Shown piece after piece: positions 11,990 to 23,298 of a stretch of DNA of 64,000 bases. How positions within the stretch are numbered: the first letter of the stretch is position 1; each line of letters begins with the position of its first letter. The translations under genes were made by a program, and so were the position numbers. The DNA is from Gambelia wislizenii (taxonomy: Eukaryota; Chordata; Lepidosauria; Squamata; Crotaphytidae): the NCBI GenBank assembly GCA_030847615.1, contig JAUMIR010000003.1, positions 20,961,001 through 21,025,000 on the forward strand, in the 5' to 3' direction. The notes beneath the pieces were generated by a model, which saw only the letters and a list, made by a program, of their open reading frames with translations, did no database searches and was not told the DNA's origin.

Positions 11990-13139
11990 GTAGGTGATGT
12001 TGAATATCAATGCTTGTGTCTTTTCTCAAAAACTGGGTCTCAAAGTGACTTACAAGATAAAAAGAATTACAAATAAGAACATATGTAGTTTTAAATGTAC
12101 CAAACATTATGATTTTAAAAATGTCTATAGATTAGCTTATTTATTTGGAATAATGCATTGACACTTGTGTAAATCTTTTAATGATTCAGTGGATTTACTC
12201 TGCTCAGGACTAGCAACTGGATTTGGGTTGTTATTCTTTTCTAAACCCAATGGCACTGAGCAAAGGAGACAGTATTGGCTCAAACTTGCATTTTGCCAGT
12301 AAATGGAATCTACTCCGCCAGTGTTAAAAAGCAATTATTCCAACTTCCTCAGATGCCTACAGTCTTTGAATTATGTGCCAGTTTGAAACAAGCAGCCATC
12401 AAAAGGCCTATTCTTCAGTGTTTACTTTCTACCTGTTCCAAAAACCACACCCTGATAGCTTCAGGCTTCATACTAAACCAGGTGAAAATGAAACTCCCAA
12501 CATTTCGCCATCACAATTTGAATCTGAAATGCTTGCTTAAGGAGGTGAAGAGAAATAAGCAACCAAAAAGAAAAAGAAGGAGAAAAAAAAATCTCTCTTT
12601 CTAAATCTACATTTCTACATCCCTTTTCATGTGAGACAGCCAGGGTGTGGGCACACATGGGCAAGGAGCAGGATACGCATGACAAGTCCACTCTGATTTA
12701 TGTGCCTTTGGTAGATGGTGAAAGAGATATATGCAAATGTGAGAGCTATAGCTTTGCACATATCACAGGGTCACCAGCCCAAAGCAAAAACTCTACTTAT
12801 GCAGGCATGCCTACCTGTGTACTCTTGGAACTTTCATAGATTCTATTTATATAGTCTATTAACAAGAGCCCGTCACACAACCATCTTTTCATGTAGACGC
12901 ATAGGTAAGATATTTGTGAGTTCATACTAGTTAACCTTTAGTCCTATGATGATGTTGATGCCAACAACAACACCCATATGTCTGGAAATGATGGGAAGTT
13001 GTCTTATGACCATACAAAAATATGCATGTAGGCTCTCTGGCCAAGGGGAATCTAGGACAATCAGCATTCCTACTTAGATCTAGGGATGGAAACAATACTC
13101 AGAATAAAATTCCTCCTCCATCAACCCCAAAAAGGTCAA
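11990..13139. other. No recognised feature
   Basis: Unique-looking sequence. Reading frames on both strands near 12275-12690 have no recognisable domain and no splice context. Confidence 0.45.
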
Positions 13140-13490
13140 AAACATTTCTCTAGGTTGTGGAAACCCTGGTAAGGAGAATCCTCAATTGTCATGAATCTTT
13201 ATCATTTCTGATATATTCTATGCAAAATTCACAAATGGATTTTTGTACAGAAAACAACATTTCCTGGAGAGAAAGTAATGTTTCTGTGCAGAAATATTAT
13301 TTTCAGTGCAAAAGATACTGTTTCCCTGACAAAAACCCATATGCAAATTTTGCACATGATAAGTCCTGAACTACAGAATTTTCTGCAGAAGAACCAGCAC
13401 TCTGATGTTGTATCTTGTGTAAAATATAATAGTAACCATGTGTGAATTTTTGCACAATAAGTCCTGAAATGCAAATATTTTCATTTTGTG
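13140..13490. repeat. Unclassified dispersed repeat, copy c
   Basis: It shares with the other copies the order: ATGCAAAATTCACAAATGG, TTTTGTACAGAAAACAACATTT, CTGTGCAGAAATATT, TATGCAAATTTTGCACA and AAGTCCTGAACTACAG. The last part seems partly duplicated (the AAGTCCTGAA phrase recurs near 13460). Confidence 0.55.
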
Positions 13491-14033
13491 CTTTCCTATG
13501 AAAATATGGCAAAAGGGAAAAGTCAGCAGAATATACCAGCAGCATCTATTGCAACTGAGGTGCCTGTCACTTGATCCATACAGGACTTTAAGGAGTCTTT
13601 AAAAAGACTCATTTATTTTTAGTCAGTTTATGATAAAAATATATGATAGAGCTGCTGTTTTGAAATGGTACTGAAGTGGTTTTAAAATGTTCTAGCCTGT
13701 TTTAATGAAAAAAAGCTGGACTGCTGCTGTCGTTGCTGAATTTCACCCTATTATAATAATGGAGTTCTCATTATAGTTTTTTTATTATGTGCTCTCTCTC
13801 CCTGCCACCCCCCATAATCATTTTTTTTTTAAATAGAGGACACCTTGTGGGTTCATGGTGTTAAAAGGCATCCTAAAATATTTAAAGAAACAAACACATA
13901 TGTTTATCAGCCATGTAGAGATTGGGGAGGGGTATTTTTTTGGACAAAAACTCTCAGCAATGCTGCCCAAGGGTTAAAACAGAAGCCTGCAGGCTGACTG
14001 TCCAGAGAAATGACACAGTTGTTGTTATTGTTG
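13491..14033. other. No recognised feature
   Basis: AT-rich sequence without coding or repeat signals that I recognise. Confidence 0.45.
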
Positions 14034-14433
14034 TTATTTTATTCATTTATATCACACCTTTCTCCTGCCGGTGGAACCCAAGGTGGCTGACAACATCTTT
14101 AAAACAATGCAAGTTAAAAGCAATACATAAGTGAAAATTAAATTATAAATATGAATTTTTTTAAAAAAAAGAATTAAACAATTTGTAAGTTAAAAAATTA
14201 CACAGTAATAATATTAAAATGCATGAAAAACAGTATAAAAGTCCCTTCACAATGTTAAAAACTGTACCACACAGCCTTATAAGCCCAGCCATGGTCAGTT
14301 CATAAAAAGCTGGTGGTATAAACATGTTTTAACCTACTCCCGGAAGGAGAGGGAGGATGAGGCCATCCTGGCCTCTCTGGGAAGGGAGTTCCAAAATCTG
14401 GGAGCAGACACTAAGAAGGCCCTCTCCCTTGTT

Positions 14434-14495
14434 AATAATAATAATAATAATAATAATAACATTTATTTATACCCCGCCCCTCTGTTAAAACATTC
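14434..14495 (-). mobile_element. Very short L2 3'-tail insertion
   Basis: On the minus strand the segment reads TTTTAACAGAGGGGCGGGG, then TATAAATAAAT and an ATT repeat: the last ~60 bp of an L2 like the one ending at 40454. It sits inside the older L2 coding sequence, between the QAHLVG and RAFLVSAPRFWN blocks that are normally adjacent. An extreme 5' truncation is the simplest reading. Confidence 0.75.
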
Positions 14496-15591
14496 CGACC
14501 AAATGAGCTTGAGAAGGTGGTGGAACAGAGAGAAGGGCTTCTTTAGATGATCTTAAAGCTCTACTGGGCACAAACAGGGAGATATGGACGTTTGAATAAC
14601 CTGGACACAGTGCTTCATAGGTTAAAAACAGCACTTGGAATTGTGCCTGGAAATAAACTGGCAGCCAATGGAGCTTTTGCAACAAGGGAATTGTGTGCTC
14701 CCTGTAGCCAGTCCCAGTTAAGAACTTGGCTGCTGCTCTTTGGGCCAGCTGAGGTTTCTGAGCACTTTTCAAAGGCAGCCCCATGTTGAGTGTATTACAG
14801 TAATCCAAACAGGACGTAACCAAGGCATGTATCACCACAGCCTGATTCAACTTCTCCAGGAACAGGCACATTTGGATAACTACCTTTAACTGTGCAAAAG
14901 CACTCCTGGTCACTGCTGAGACTTTGGCCTCCAGGCTCAGAGCTGAATCCTGGAGTACCCCCAAACAGCAAACCTGTGTTTTCAGGGGGAGTGTAAACTC
15001 ATCTAACACAGGCTGTATCCCTATTCCCAGATCTGTCTTCTGACTGACCAGGAACACCTCTGTCTTGTTTGGATTAAGCTTCAATTTCCATCCTGCAGTC
15101 CATTACAGTTGCCAGGTACTGGTTTAGCATGGAAACAGCTTCCTTGAAATTAGGTGGAAAGGTGTAATAGAGATGGGTATCAACAGTATTCTGGTGACAT
15201 CTGACTCCAGAACTCCAGGCAACTTCTCCAGTAGTTTCATGTAGATGTTGAATAGCATAGGTAATAAAACTGAACCCTGAGGAACTATACAGGCCATCGG
15301 CCAAGGGGTTGAACAGAAATCCCCCCAGCACCAACCTCTGAGAGCATCCCTCCAGGAAAGAATGGAGCTCCTGTAGAACAGTACCTCCAAGCTCCATTCC
15401 AAAGAGGTGACTCAGAAGGATACCATGATTGATGGTATTGAAATCCACTGAGAGGTCCAGAACCAACAGAGACACACCTCCCCAGTTCAGCTCCCTTTGT
15501 AAGTAATCCATCAATACGACTAAAGCTGCCTCCGTCCCATAACCAGGTCTGAAACCACACTGATGAAAACCTGAAACCACACTGATGAAAA

Positions 15592-15692
15592 CGGGGATGC
15601 TTTGATGAAGATTTCCTGCGTGGCAGGGGGTTGGACTGGATGGCCCTTGTGGTCTCTTCCAACTCTACAATTCTATGATTCTATGAAATGGA
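15592..15692 (+). mobile_element. Very short CR1 3'-tail insertion
   Basis: GGGATGCTTTGAT, GGCAGGGGGTTGGACTGGATGG, GGTCTCTTCCAACTCTAC and two ATTCTATGA units are the last ~100 bp of CR1. It interrupts the L2 reverse transcriptase between the DYLHPF and CGFRPGYG blocks. A 22-bp L2 segment is duplicated in tandem just before it (about 15549-15592). Confidence 0.85.
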
Positions 15693-17210
15693 TGTAGATA
15701 ATCCACCTCATCCAGAAACCCCTAGAGTTGAAAAGCCATGACACATTCCAGTACCTTGCCCAAAAATGAAAGATTGGAGAGTGGCCTATAGTTATCTAGT
15801 ATAATAGGATTCAGGGAAGGTGTTACAGAAGAGATCCTACCACAGCCTCCTTCAAGTGTGTTGGGACCCTGCCTTCTTGTAAAAAGGCATTAATCACTTC
15901 CCTTACCCACTCAGCTTGTTTAATTAGCCAGGTAGGGCAAAGGTCTAGTACACATGTGGTGGCTCTTACCTCTCCAAGGATCCTATCCACACCCTTAGGC
16001 TGCACAAACTGAAAAGTACCCATCAACACTGGACAAGCAGGTGCCAAGGTTGCATCCACCGGAACTGTATCACCTCTGGCATCTAAGTCAGAGCAAATCT
16101 GAATGATACTATCTGCAAAATGGTGGGTAAATTCTTCACAGTGGGCTGTTGAGTAGTCTTCATTCCCCTTTGGGCCAGACTGTAAGAGATCCCTGACCAC
16201 CCAAAACACCTCTGCTAATTGATTCTGTGCTAACACAATGGTATTAGTGGGAGGGGGGACAACCTTTGCTGCCTTTATTGCCTCATCATAGGCCTTCAGA
16301 TAGATTTTCACCCATTTTTGTGGGTCAGACTCTGAGTTTTCTGCCACTGTCATTCTAGTCCCCATCTCACTCATTTCATTGTTGTCTGCTCCTGAGAGAA
16401 CCAGGGGGCTTGTTTAGCTCCACTCCATGAAAGGGAGAAAAGGTCATTTCCCCATTCCAGAGATCAGCCAGGGTTTCAACAGGATCACCTGCAAAGGCAG
16501 CAGGAAACTCCCCAAGAGAAATCAGGAATCCATCTGGCTTGATAAACCTCCTGGGGTGGACTGTCTTAGTTGGGTCCTCCACCCCTTCAGAAGCTAGGAA
16601 TCCTAGGAAGTCTAAACTTGACCCAGAAGTGATCTGTCCATGACAATGGAGCAATAAAAGTTCCTCCATTCCCAGATAACCATCATCTCTCCCGTATAGA
16701 AAACGAGGTCTAGAATATGCCCACCAGCATGAGTGGAGCCAGATACCACTTTAGACAGACCCATGGTTGTCATGGTCGACATGAAGTCCTGAGCCACTCC
16801 TGACAGGGTAGTACCAGCATACTACCCTAGCAGTAACAGCTGTGGAGACTCCAACACCACTCCAAGACCACCCTGGCTAACTCAGGAACAGAGACTGTTG
16901 ATCAGTGGGATGGGCAGTACATCAACAGAATCCCTAATCTGTCCCAGCTACCCACCTTCAAGTAAACACACTCAAACCATGTAGGCTGAGGAATAGGGAA
17001 CCTGATCAGGTGGATATTATCCCAATAGACCACTGTGACTCCACCTCGCTGCCCCTCAGGTCTCACCTGCTGCTGCACAGAAAAACCTGGTGGGCAAAGC
17101 TGAGTGTGATTAACATCCCCAGCCTCATCCAACCAGGTCTCTGTAATACATGACAGGTCAGTTATGCAATGGAATTATCATGTGGATCCATATCTGAGAG
17201 GTCTGTAGTC

Positions 17211-17924
17211 TCACTAGAAGCCAAGATGTCTAAACTGAGACTGTTGTACTTTGCAGGTGTGGCCCACTGGGAAAGACAATCATTCTTGGTAAAATGGAAG
17301 GCAGTAGGAAAGAGGAAGACTGCACACAACAGGTGGAGTGATTCAATTTTTTAAAAAAAGCCATAGCCCTAAGAAAGGCTGTTGATGTACTTTGAGATCT
17401 CTCATTCATAGGGTTGATGGCAAACAACAGCATTAATACATAAATAAATAAATCACACATACACCATCATTATAATCATTAATGGTAGCTCATAATGCCC
17501 ACTGTCATCTGTTAGCTAAGACTGAGTGGTCCAGCTCAGCCCAGCCTGAAGCCTCACTATCCAAAGACCTCATAGACACTTATGCTATGGGGTTAATCTT
17601 TTAGAACAATTGTGTGCTGCCAGTATTCATTTATAAGAGACAAAGCATTACAATACAGGAGGGTGTCAAACTGGCACCTGCTAAAATCCATGCAAAGTCA
17701 AGAATAAACAGATAGGGAAACAGAGCTTGCAGTTAAAATCAATGTCTGTGATAGATCTCCACTAAAATAATAATACCAAAGCCTTTTCAGACACTTCTTG
17801 CTGAGTTGAAATCCTTCAACTTATATATCTCTGATTTAGACTGAACTTAGAGTAAACTGGACAGAACAGTCAGTATGAAGGACAATCCTACATGGTAATG
17901 TAATTCATGTTAAATTAACCATTT
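17211..17924. other. No recognised feature
   Basis: Unique-looking sequence with no recognised repeat or coding signal. Confidence 0.45.
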
Positions 17925-17992
17925 GTAAACCACTCTGACAGCCTTTGTGGCTGAAATGCAGGGGTATAAATACAATAAAAAATGCATGTGAA
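17925..17992 (+). mobile_element. tRNA-SINE 3' tail fragment
   Basis: CATTTGTAAACCACTCTGACAG, the TTTGTGGCTGAAATGCAGGGG phrase and TATAAATACAATAAA match the tail of the SINE at 19588-19855. Confidence 0.65.
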
Positions 17993-18163
17993 GACCTAGC
18001 TGGTAAAACATGTAGAGAAATGGGGAGAGGCTAGGTGAAGGACTGTTTGTGGGAGTAGAAAGGACAGCTACTTAGACCTAATTAAGAATAGGGAAAAAAT
18101 TCTTCTGAGTTCAGAAAGTATCCATTTTGTACCCTCTGATACTCACTGCACATTGCACAATAG

Positions 18164-18706
18164 AAGCCCTGGTGGCGCAGTAGTTAAATGCTGGTACTGC
18201 AGTCACAATGTTGTGAGTTCGATCCTGCAGGGCTTAAATTTGTCAGGGAATGTAGGCCACTCAATCCCCAGCAGAAGCCCAAAAACTGTCTCAGTAGACT
18301 CAGTAGCAACCTGCTCCAAAGAATACTCACACACAGAGTGTTTGATGTCCAAATGAGCAGGAGGCACTTTTATCTTCAAACTCAGTTGCAATATATACAA
18401 ATATTTACAATTCCAGAAGAAACTGCTTCACCATGCATCAGTACTCACAGGAACAAGAGTGAGCGTTGCTCTGAGCCCTCCCATATACACAGTAACAGAG
18501 CATTAGCTTACTCAATCCCATGATCTTACACACCAATAAGAACCCTCCTTCTGTAGCTAAGGTAGACTAGGCAGTTCATGGAGTCTGCCATTTTGACTAG
18601 GCATGACTCTGCAGTTTGTTTGCCCATTTTAAAATGGAGTTCTAACTCCTGACAAACTTAGCCTTCCATCCTTCCATAGGTCCGTACAATGAGTACCCAG
18701 CTTAGA
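18164..18706 (+). mobile_element. Sauria-type tRNA-derived SINE split by an LTR
   Basis: The head (18164-18240) has a tRNA-like A box within GGCGCAGTAGTTAAATGC and a B box within GTGAGTTCGATCC. The body resumes at 18655 with AGCCTTCCATCCTTCCATAGG and AATGAGTACCCAGCTT. The interruption is an LTR-like unit (18241-18654). The tail is missing, cut off at the Penelope-like element. The promoter boxes mark its tRNA origin; it is not a tRNA gene. Confidence 0.8.
18241..18654. mobile_element. Solo LTR-like unit inside a SINE (414 bp)
   Basis: It starts TGTCAGGGAATG and ends ACTCCTGACA, giving 7-bp TGTCAGG/CCTGACA inverted termini and the TG...CA form of retroviral or Gypsy LTRs. Flanks are AAATT (18236-18240) and AACTT (18655-18659), a near-match 5-bp duplication. 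The surrounding SINE reads across it. No canonical AATAAA was found, so orientation is uncertain; minus is mildly favoured. Confidence 0.65.
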
Positions 18707-19587
18707 TTTTCCTTGGGCTTTTTTCTGGGCTATGAGGCCGTGTTCTGGAATAGTTTCTTTCTGATGTTTTGCCTGCCTCTATGGCAGGCATCTTTAGAGA
18801 ATGATTGGGTAGAAGTGTGTGTGCAGTTTATATACTGTTGGGGAGGATATGTAAATTTGTGTATTTGAATGGCTAGTTTCTGGGTGGAGATATGCAAGGA
18901 GGAGTAATGTCTGTTTGGTTAATGGTCCATTATCTGCTGGAAATCCCCCTGCCCCTGGGTGGAATTCTTTTGTAAGTGTTGAGTTTTGATTCTATTGTAT
19001 TTCAAAAATGGGAGCCAGATTTTGTTTACTTTTAGTGTTTCTTCTTTCCTGTTGAAGCTGTCCAGGTGTTCATGGATTTCAATAGCTTCTCTGTCATTCT
19101 GAGATGATAGTTGTTGGCCTGGGCTAGAATTTCTGTGTTTTCAAATAGCATTTTATGTCCAGGTTGGTTTATAACATGTTTTGCTACTGCTGATTTCTTC
19201 TGGCTTGCCCAGTCTGGAGTGTTTCTCACGTTCCTTGATTCATGTTTGCACACTGCATTTAGTGGTCCCTATGTAAACTTGTCCACAGCTGCATGGTATA
19301 TGGTGAACTCCTGCAGCTGTGAGAGGGTCTCTTTTGTCCTTTGCTGAGCGTAGCATTTCTTGAATTTTCTTGGTTGGTCTGTAGATCATTTGGAGGTTGT
19401 GTTTCCTCATCAGTTTCCCTATTCTGTCTGTGACTCTTTGACGTATGGTAAAAATACCTTCCTTTTAGGTGGCTGTTTTAATTCCTTCCTGTGGTTTTTT
19501 TCTTGGTCTGGCTGCTCTTGTGATGTCTGATCTGGAGTAGCCATTAGCCTGTAGGGCCCTAAACTGGCTAATTGTCAGTTTTGTGAG
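18707..19587 (-). pseudogene. Penelope-like retroelement fragment with GIY-YIG endonuclease
   Basis: Antisense translation shows the end of the Penelope reverse transcriptase/linker (SDITRAARPRKKP near 19520; RQRVTDRIGKLMRKHNLQ near 19420; LRSAKDKRDPL near 19340), then the GIY-YIG endonuclease start HHIPCSCGQVYIGTTKC at about 19260-19315 and its continuation to about 19032 (VAKHVINQPGHKMLFE). GIY-YIG endonucleases of this type nick target DNA for Penelope-like elements. A stop breaks the frame near 19255-19290 and the reverse transcriptase core is absent, so it is a dead 5'-truncated copy. The 3' UTR runs to about 18707 and includes the AACACGGCCTCATAGCCCAG phrase. Confidence 0.85.
18765..18802 (-). 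other. Hairpin resembling a degenerate Penelope hammerhead core
   Basis: In the minus-strand 3' UTR a 7-bp stem (GCCTGCC / GGCAGGC, 5-nt loop) is flanked by CTAAAGAT on one side and AAAAC on the other. Hammerhead cores need CUGAUGA and GAAA flanking stem II; Penelope-like elements are known to carry such ribozymes. Both flanks are imperfect here, so catalytic activity is unlikely in this copy. Confidence 0.35.
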
Positions 19588-19855
19588 ATATTGTGGTTAA
19601 ATGCCAGTACTACAAGCCACAAGGCTATGAGTTCAATCCCAGAGGGCTCCAAGGTTCACTCAGCATTCCATCCTTTCGTAGGTCGGTAAAATGAGTACCT
19701 GGCTTGTGGGGGCAATTAGCTAACACACATTGGAAGCTGCTTCTTGCAGTGTAGATGTGAAAATTGCTATTGCTTAAAACAATTTGTAAGCTGCTCTGAT
19801 AGCCTTGTGGCTGAAGAGCGGGGTATAAATAACAAAATAAAATTTAAAAAAAATG
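19588..19855 (+). mobile_element. Sauria-type tRNA-derived SINE
   Basis: The head is slightly decayed (TTGTGGTTAAATGCC; B box GAGTTCAATCC). The body has CATCCTTTCGTAGGTCGG, AATGAGTACCTGGCTTG, GGGGGCAATTAGC and TTGCTATTGCT, and the tail has TTGTAAGCTGCTCTGATAG and GGGGTATAAATAACAAAATAAA. A near-complete copy, downstream of the Penelope-like fragment. Confidence 0.8.
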
Positions 19856-19884
19856 AAAGAATTAGTCTTCTCTGTCACAGAGTT

Positions 19885-19985
19885 CTGGTGGCACAAAAAT
19901 CTACAAATTCCAGGATTCCATAGGATGGAGCCATGATAGTTAAAGTGGTATCAAACTGCATTATTTCTTCAGTGTGTCAGTAGCC
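19885..19985. mobile_element. Half of a Harbinger-like MITE
   Basis: CAAATTCCAGGATTCCATAGG, ATGATAGTTAAAGTGG and ATTTCTTCAGTGTG match one half of the palindromic MITE found at 25209-25432. Confidence 0.5.
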
Positions 19986-19989
19986 TAAG

Positions 19990-21059
19990 ACAACAGTTTT
20001 CTGGTCTGTACTAAACTTAGATAACCATTTAGTTTACTCCTTTTGATGATACTTGTACGGCAATTCTATATTTTCAGTGACTGTTGTTATTTTAATGGAG
20101 ACACATTCAGAAAAGAGAATCTTTCCTGGCAGTAGTGTAGTCCAGACACGCTTATTCCCTGCGAGGAGTATGTAAAGTGAAAAGCTGGCATCCCATTGGT
20201 GTTCTACACATACGTAAGTTCCCTTATGCATGCAGTTGCTCTCTTTTTGGCCTCTGTGTAACACTTAAATTCTGTTCATAGTTGAGTAAGTGGAGTTCTG
20301 CAAGTGTTATGACTGTGCATGTAGTTCTGTGTCCTTGGATTGTGCATAATTATTTCAATGTACCACCTGATTCACTAGGATTAAGGAAACAGCAAGTATG
20401 TACATTTGGAATTGGTTGCACAATGTTGGTATTCAGCAGAAGGTATACAAGTGTAGACTTACACTAAGCAAGCATGATTCAGAACCTCAGCTAAATTTTT
20501 AAACACATTGCATGCACTGAGAACAAAAGTAAACACATAAGGGCATGAAAGAAAAACAGTCTGAAATCTGTCCCACTGAGAGCTAAACAACTGGAGAAGA
20601 TAAACAGTACTTGTCTGATAGAGATATGCAGTCCTCCCCACTGTAGTCCCATTGAGGAAGGGCCAGATTAGAAAAATCACTTAATACATAGCATACAGCT
20701 GCATCACTTGTTTTCTTTTCCCCTTAAACAATAACAAGGAGGAGATAGGACCATTCTTACTGAAGAGACAGTTTCTGGAAGAAGATGTTTATATCTTTAC
20801 TCACCCACCCCTGCAAATGCAACCAAAGAGTTTCAAAAATAGTTCCAAAAATAGTTTTCCTTTTGTGTCATTTGGAATAAAAAAAATTTCTAGGAAAAAA
20901 AAAGCATTTGGGTTTGCAGGAGCAGGATTGTCTACCACCAACTGTGAGATGGAAGTAAAGAGATCAACATTGCTTTCTGCTGTATTTCTTACAAGAATCT
21001 CAACTCCCACGCCTGTAATTATATATAAAGGGGAGGAGGATACATAGCTAAATACTACA
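19990..21059. other. No recognised feature
   Basis: Unique-looking sequence. Overlapping short reading frames on both strands have no recognisable domain. Confidence 0.45.
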
Positions 21060-21350
21060 TACTAAACTGGATTGCAGTTCTTCACTAATTTTCTTCTCAA
21101 AGGAAGCAACAAGTAATTTTAGCATTTTTCCTCACTGTGTGAAAATCTTCAAACATTGTGCTTTTTCTGTGCTGAAAATGCTGTTTCTATACTAAAGAAC
21201 CACATGGAAATTTTGCATAGGGTCAGTCCAAACTGTGAAGATCCACATTCTGTCTTATCACAGATTCTCAATACTCAAGAACCATGGGTTTGGGTGGGGT
21301 GGATAATAATTTTTCAAATATTTCCAAATATTTTTTCCATCTCTAATACT
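21060..21350. repeat. Unclassified dispersed repeat, copy d
   Basis: It begins GGATTGCAGTTCTTCACTAA, shares TTCTTCTCAAAGGAAGCAAC with copy a and GTCAGTCCAAACTGTGAAGAT with copy e, and ends near TTCAAATATTTCCAAATATT. Confidence 0.55.
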
Positions 21351-21574
21351 ATGCTAGAGCCTGGGTTGCAAATTCCTCCTGTTTTGGCCCGGGGGTACAA
21401 ACTCCAATTAGGAAAATATATCAAGGTCATCATTCCAGCAATAGGTGAGGATAAAGAGATGGAGCGGGACCCAAACAGTGTGGGCAGGGGCTTATCAGCA
21501 TGTACCTCTGCCCACCAAGCTACAGAACATGGTTCAGTCCCATTCATGCCTACTCAGGAGTAAGCCCATGTGCA

Positions 21575-21862
21575 ACATCTTCATGAGTTCCAATGCTGCT
21601 CCAGAGACAAGGACACAGAGCAATGGACTCAAACTACAGGAAAAGAGATTCCACCTAAACATTAGGAAGAACTTCCTGACTTTAAGAGCTGTTTGGCAGT
21701 GAAATGTACTGCCTCAGAATATGGTGGAGTCTCCTTCTTTGGAGGTGTTTAAACAGAGGTTGGATGGCCATCTGTTAGGAATGCTTTGATTGGGTATTCC
21801 TACATGGCAGAGGGTTGGACTAGGTGGCCCATGTGGTCTCTTCCAACTCTATGATTCTAATG
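21575..21862 (+). mobile_element. CR1 LINE 3' fragment
   Basis: The translation gives the last part of ORF2 (AAPETRTQSNGLKLQEKRFH, RKNFLTLRAVWQ, then decayed SVVESPSLEVFKQRLDGH equivalents) followed by the CR1 3' UTR ending TCTCTTCCAACTCTATGATTC. It is 5' truncated. Confidence 0.9.
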
Positions 21863-23155
21863 AAGAGGTTGGTTCCATGCTTTAAATGTTCTACACTTTC
21901 AAAAACCTCTCCGACCTGATCAGTGATATTAGTGGAAGAAATATGTGAGCCAAACTAGGAGCCCTGTCCTAAGTATATGTGTAGTTTGGCTCTGACATGT
22001 ATAACTCATTCCCATAGGCATCTGAGTGACCACTGGGAAATGAATCCTGGATCTGAGTATTCTTTGCTCTAACTGAGCAAGGCTCTTCTTTGTGTTTACC
22101 ATTTAGTCCTGTGAACAAAAGCCAAGAATTGAACATATTACTTTCAAACACCTAGGAGTTCCTCCCTCTCACCACATCCTCATCCACACATATGGCATCC
22201 CATGCACAGCCAGCAAAAAATGTAAGCAGTCCATTTAAATTTTTGTCAATTCACCTGCCCTCACATACTGACATTTGATCACGTGTGGTTTAAAATAGAA
22301 ATGGGTGGGTGGACAGAGTTTCTGCCAAACTTGCCTGGTTACCAAAATGCATTTTGTATTTATGGGAAGTTACCAAACAAGTGCCCATTGAGACATCTGT
22401 CTCCAACAACTGTTCTTGCAACTTTGCAAAGTCATCACTTTTGGCTGCACCAGACAACTTCATGTTCCACAGTTTACCACATACAAGGTGCAATATGGGC
22501 TGGAAAACAAAGCACTTACCCCCATACAGATATTGATGTGATTTGATGCTCACTACTTGGTTTTGGTCACAATAAATATCTAGAGATGACAGCAGCATCA
22601 TAAAAAGGAAAGAGTTATTTCAAGAAAAGTTTGTGTTGCTATGAGCTGAAATCCTGTTGATTAGTCTCAGCTAGATCCATTGCCCCAATTGTTGTGTGAC
22701 CATATTGATTCAATGCATCCAGTTGGCACTAAATGTAGACCAAAGTCTTTTACAGTGTTATAATATATAATAGATCTGTTAGAGAGGGAGTTTTGTATGC
22801 ACATATCCAATAACTGCTAATTTATATGCTACTCTCTGTGAGTTTAGACACAGTATATATTTATGGTAACTTCCTATGGGTTTGGGTCCGCTCTCTCAGC
22901 ACCCACTCTTTTCCTGCATCATCTTAACCTGCAGCCATTCTATCACTGTTTTATTTTCTCTCCTCCATTAGACCAGTATTTGATTATGAACAAGTATTGT
23001 AAGTAAAGCTACTTTTACACATTTTACAAAGAAGACTAGGCTTATTTATTTTTCTCTGCTAGACCCTGTGTGTATGGGTGGACATGGGACTGGTGGTGTT
23101 CAGCTTTAATTTCGCCTGTTGGTTACTCTGCTTGAGAGATCCATCACTATCTCTC
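21863..23155. other. No recognised feature
   Basis: Unique-looking sequence without recognised coding or repeat signal. Confidence 0.45.
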
Positions 23156-23159
23156 ACAT

Positions 23160-23262
23160 TTTACTTTTTTAAAAATAATAATAATAATTGTTTATGGTTT
23201 TGCAGATACATAAGATATAACAATATCAACACATGATGGGGGTGGGGGGAAGCAAGTAATGA

Positions 23263-23298
<36 letters not shown>

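Larger units (their letters stand above)
14034..17210 (-). pseudogene. Long decayed L2-clade LINE
   Basis: Read on the minus strand it runs in order through an APE-type endonuclease (CITETWLDEAG near 17100, then CPPGFSVQQQVRPEGQRGG, the GHILDLVF block near 16700), a linker ending LKEAVV near 15840, a reverse transcriptase (GFRPGYGTEAAL, VDFNTINHGILL, QGSVL, YMKLL) and the C-terminal domain (VTSCLDYCNTLNMGLPLKS, LQKLHWLPV, then RAFLVSAPRFWNSLP near 14400). The 3' UTR ends near 14034 with a GATATAAATGAATAA-type tail. The YADD region is lost to frameshifts. Two small LINE tails have inserted in it (14434-14495 and 15592-15692). It is non-functional. Confidence 0.85.

Noticed and set aside
12275..12691. 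Overlapping open frames of 109 and 72 codons on both strands
   Set aside because: No domain, no splice signals I could justify, and composition is like the surrounding non-coding DNA.
18164..18240. Possible tRNA gene
   Set aside because: A and B boxes are present, but there is no acceptor stem pairing and the body and tail match a SINE.
21156..21563. A 135-codon open frame on the plus strand
   Set aside because: Its first half is the unclassified dispersed repeat and the second half unique sequence; no homologous frame in the other copies.
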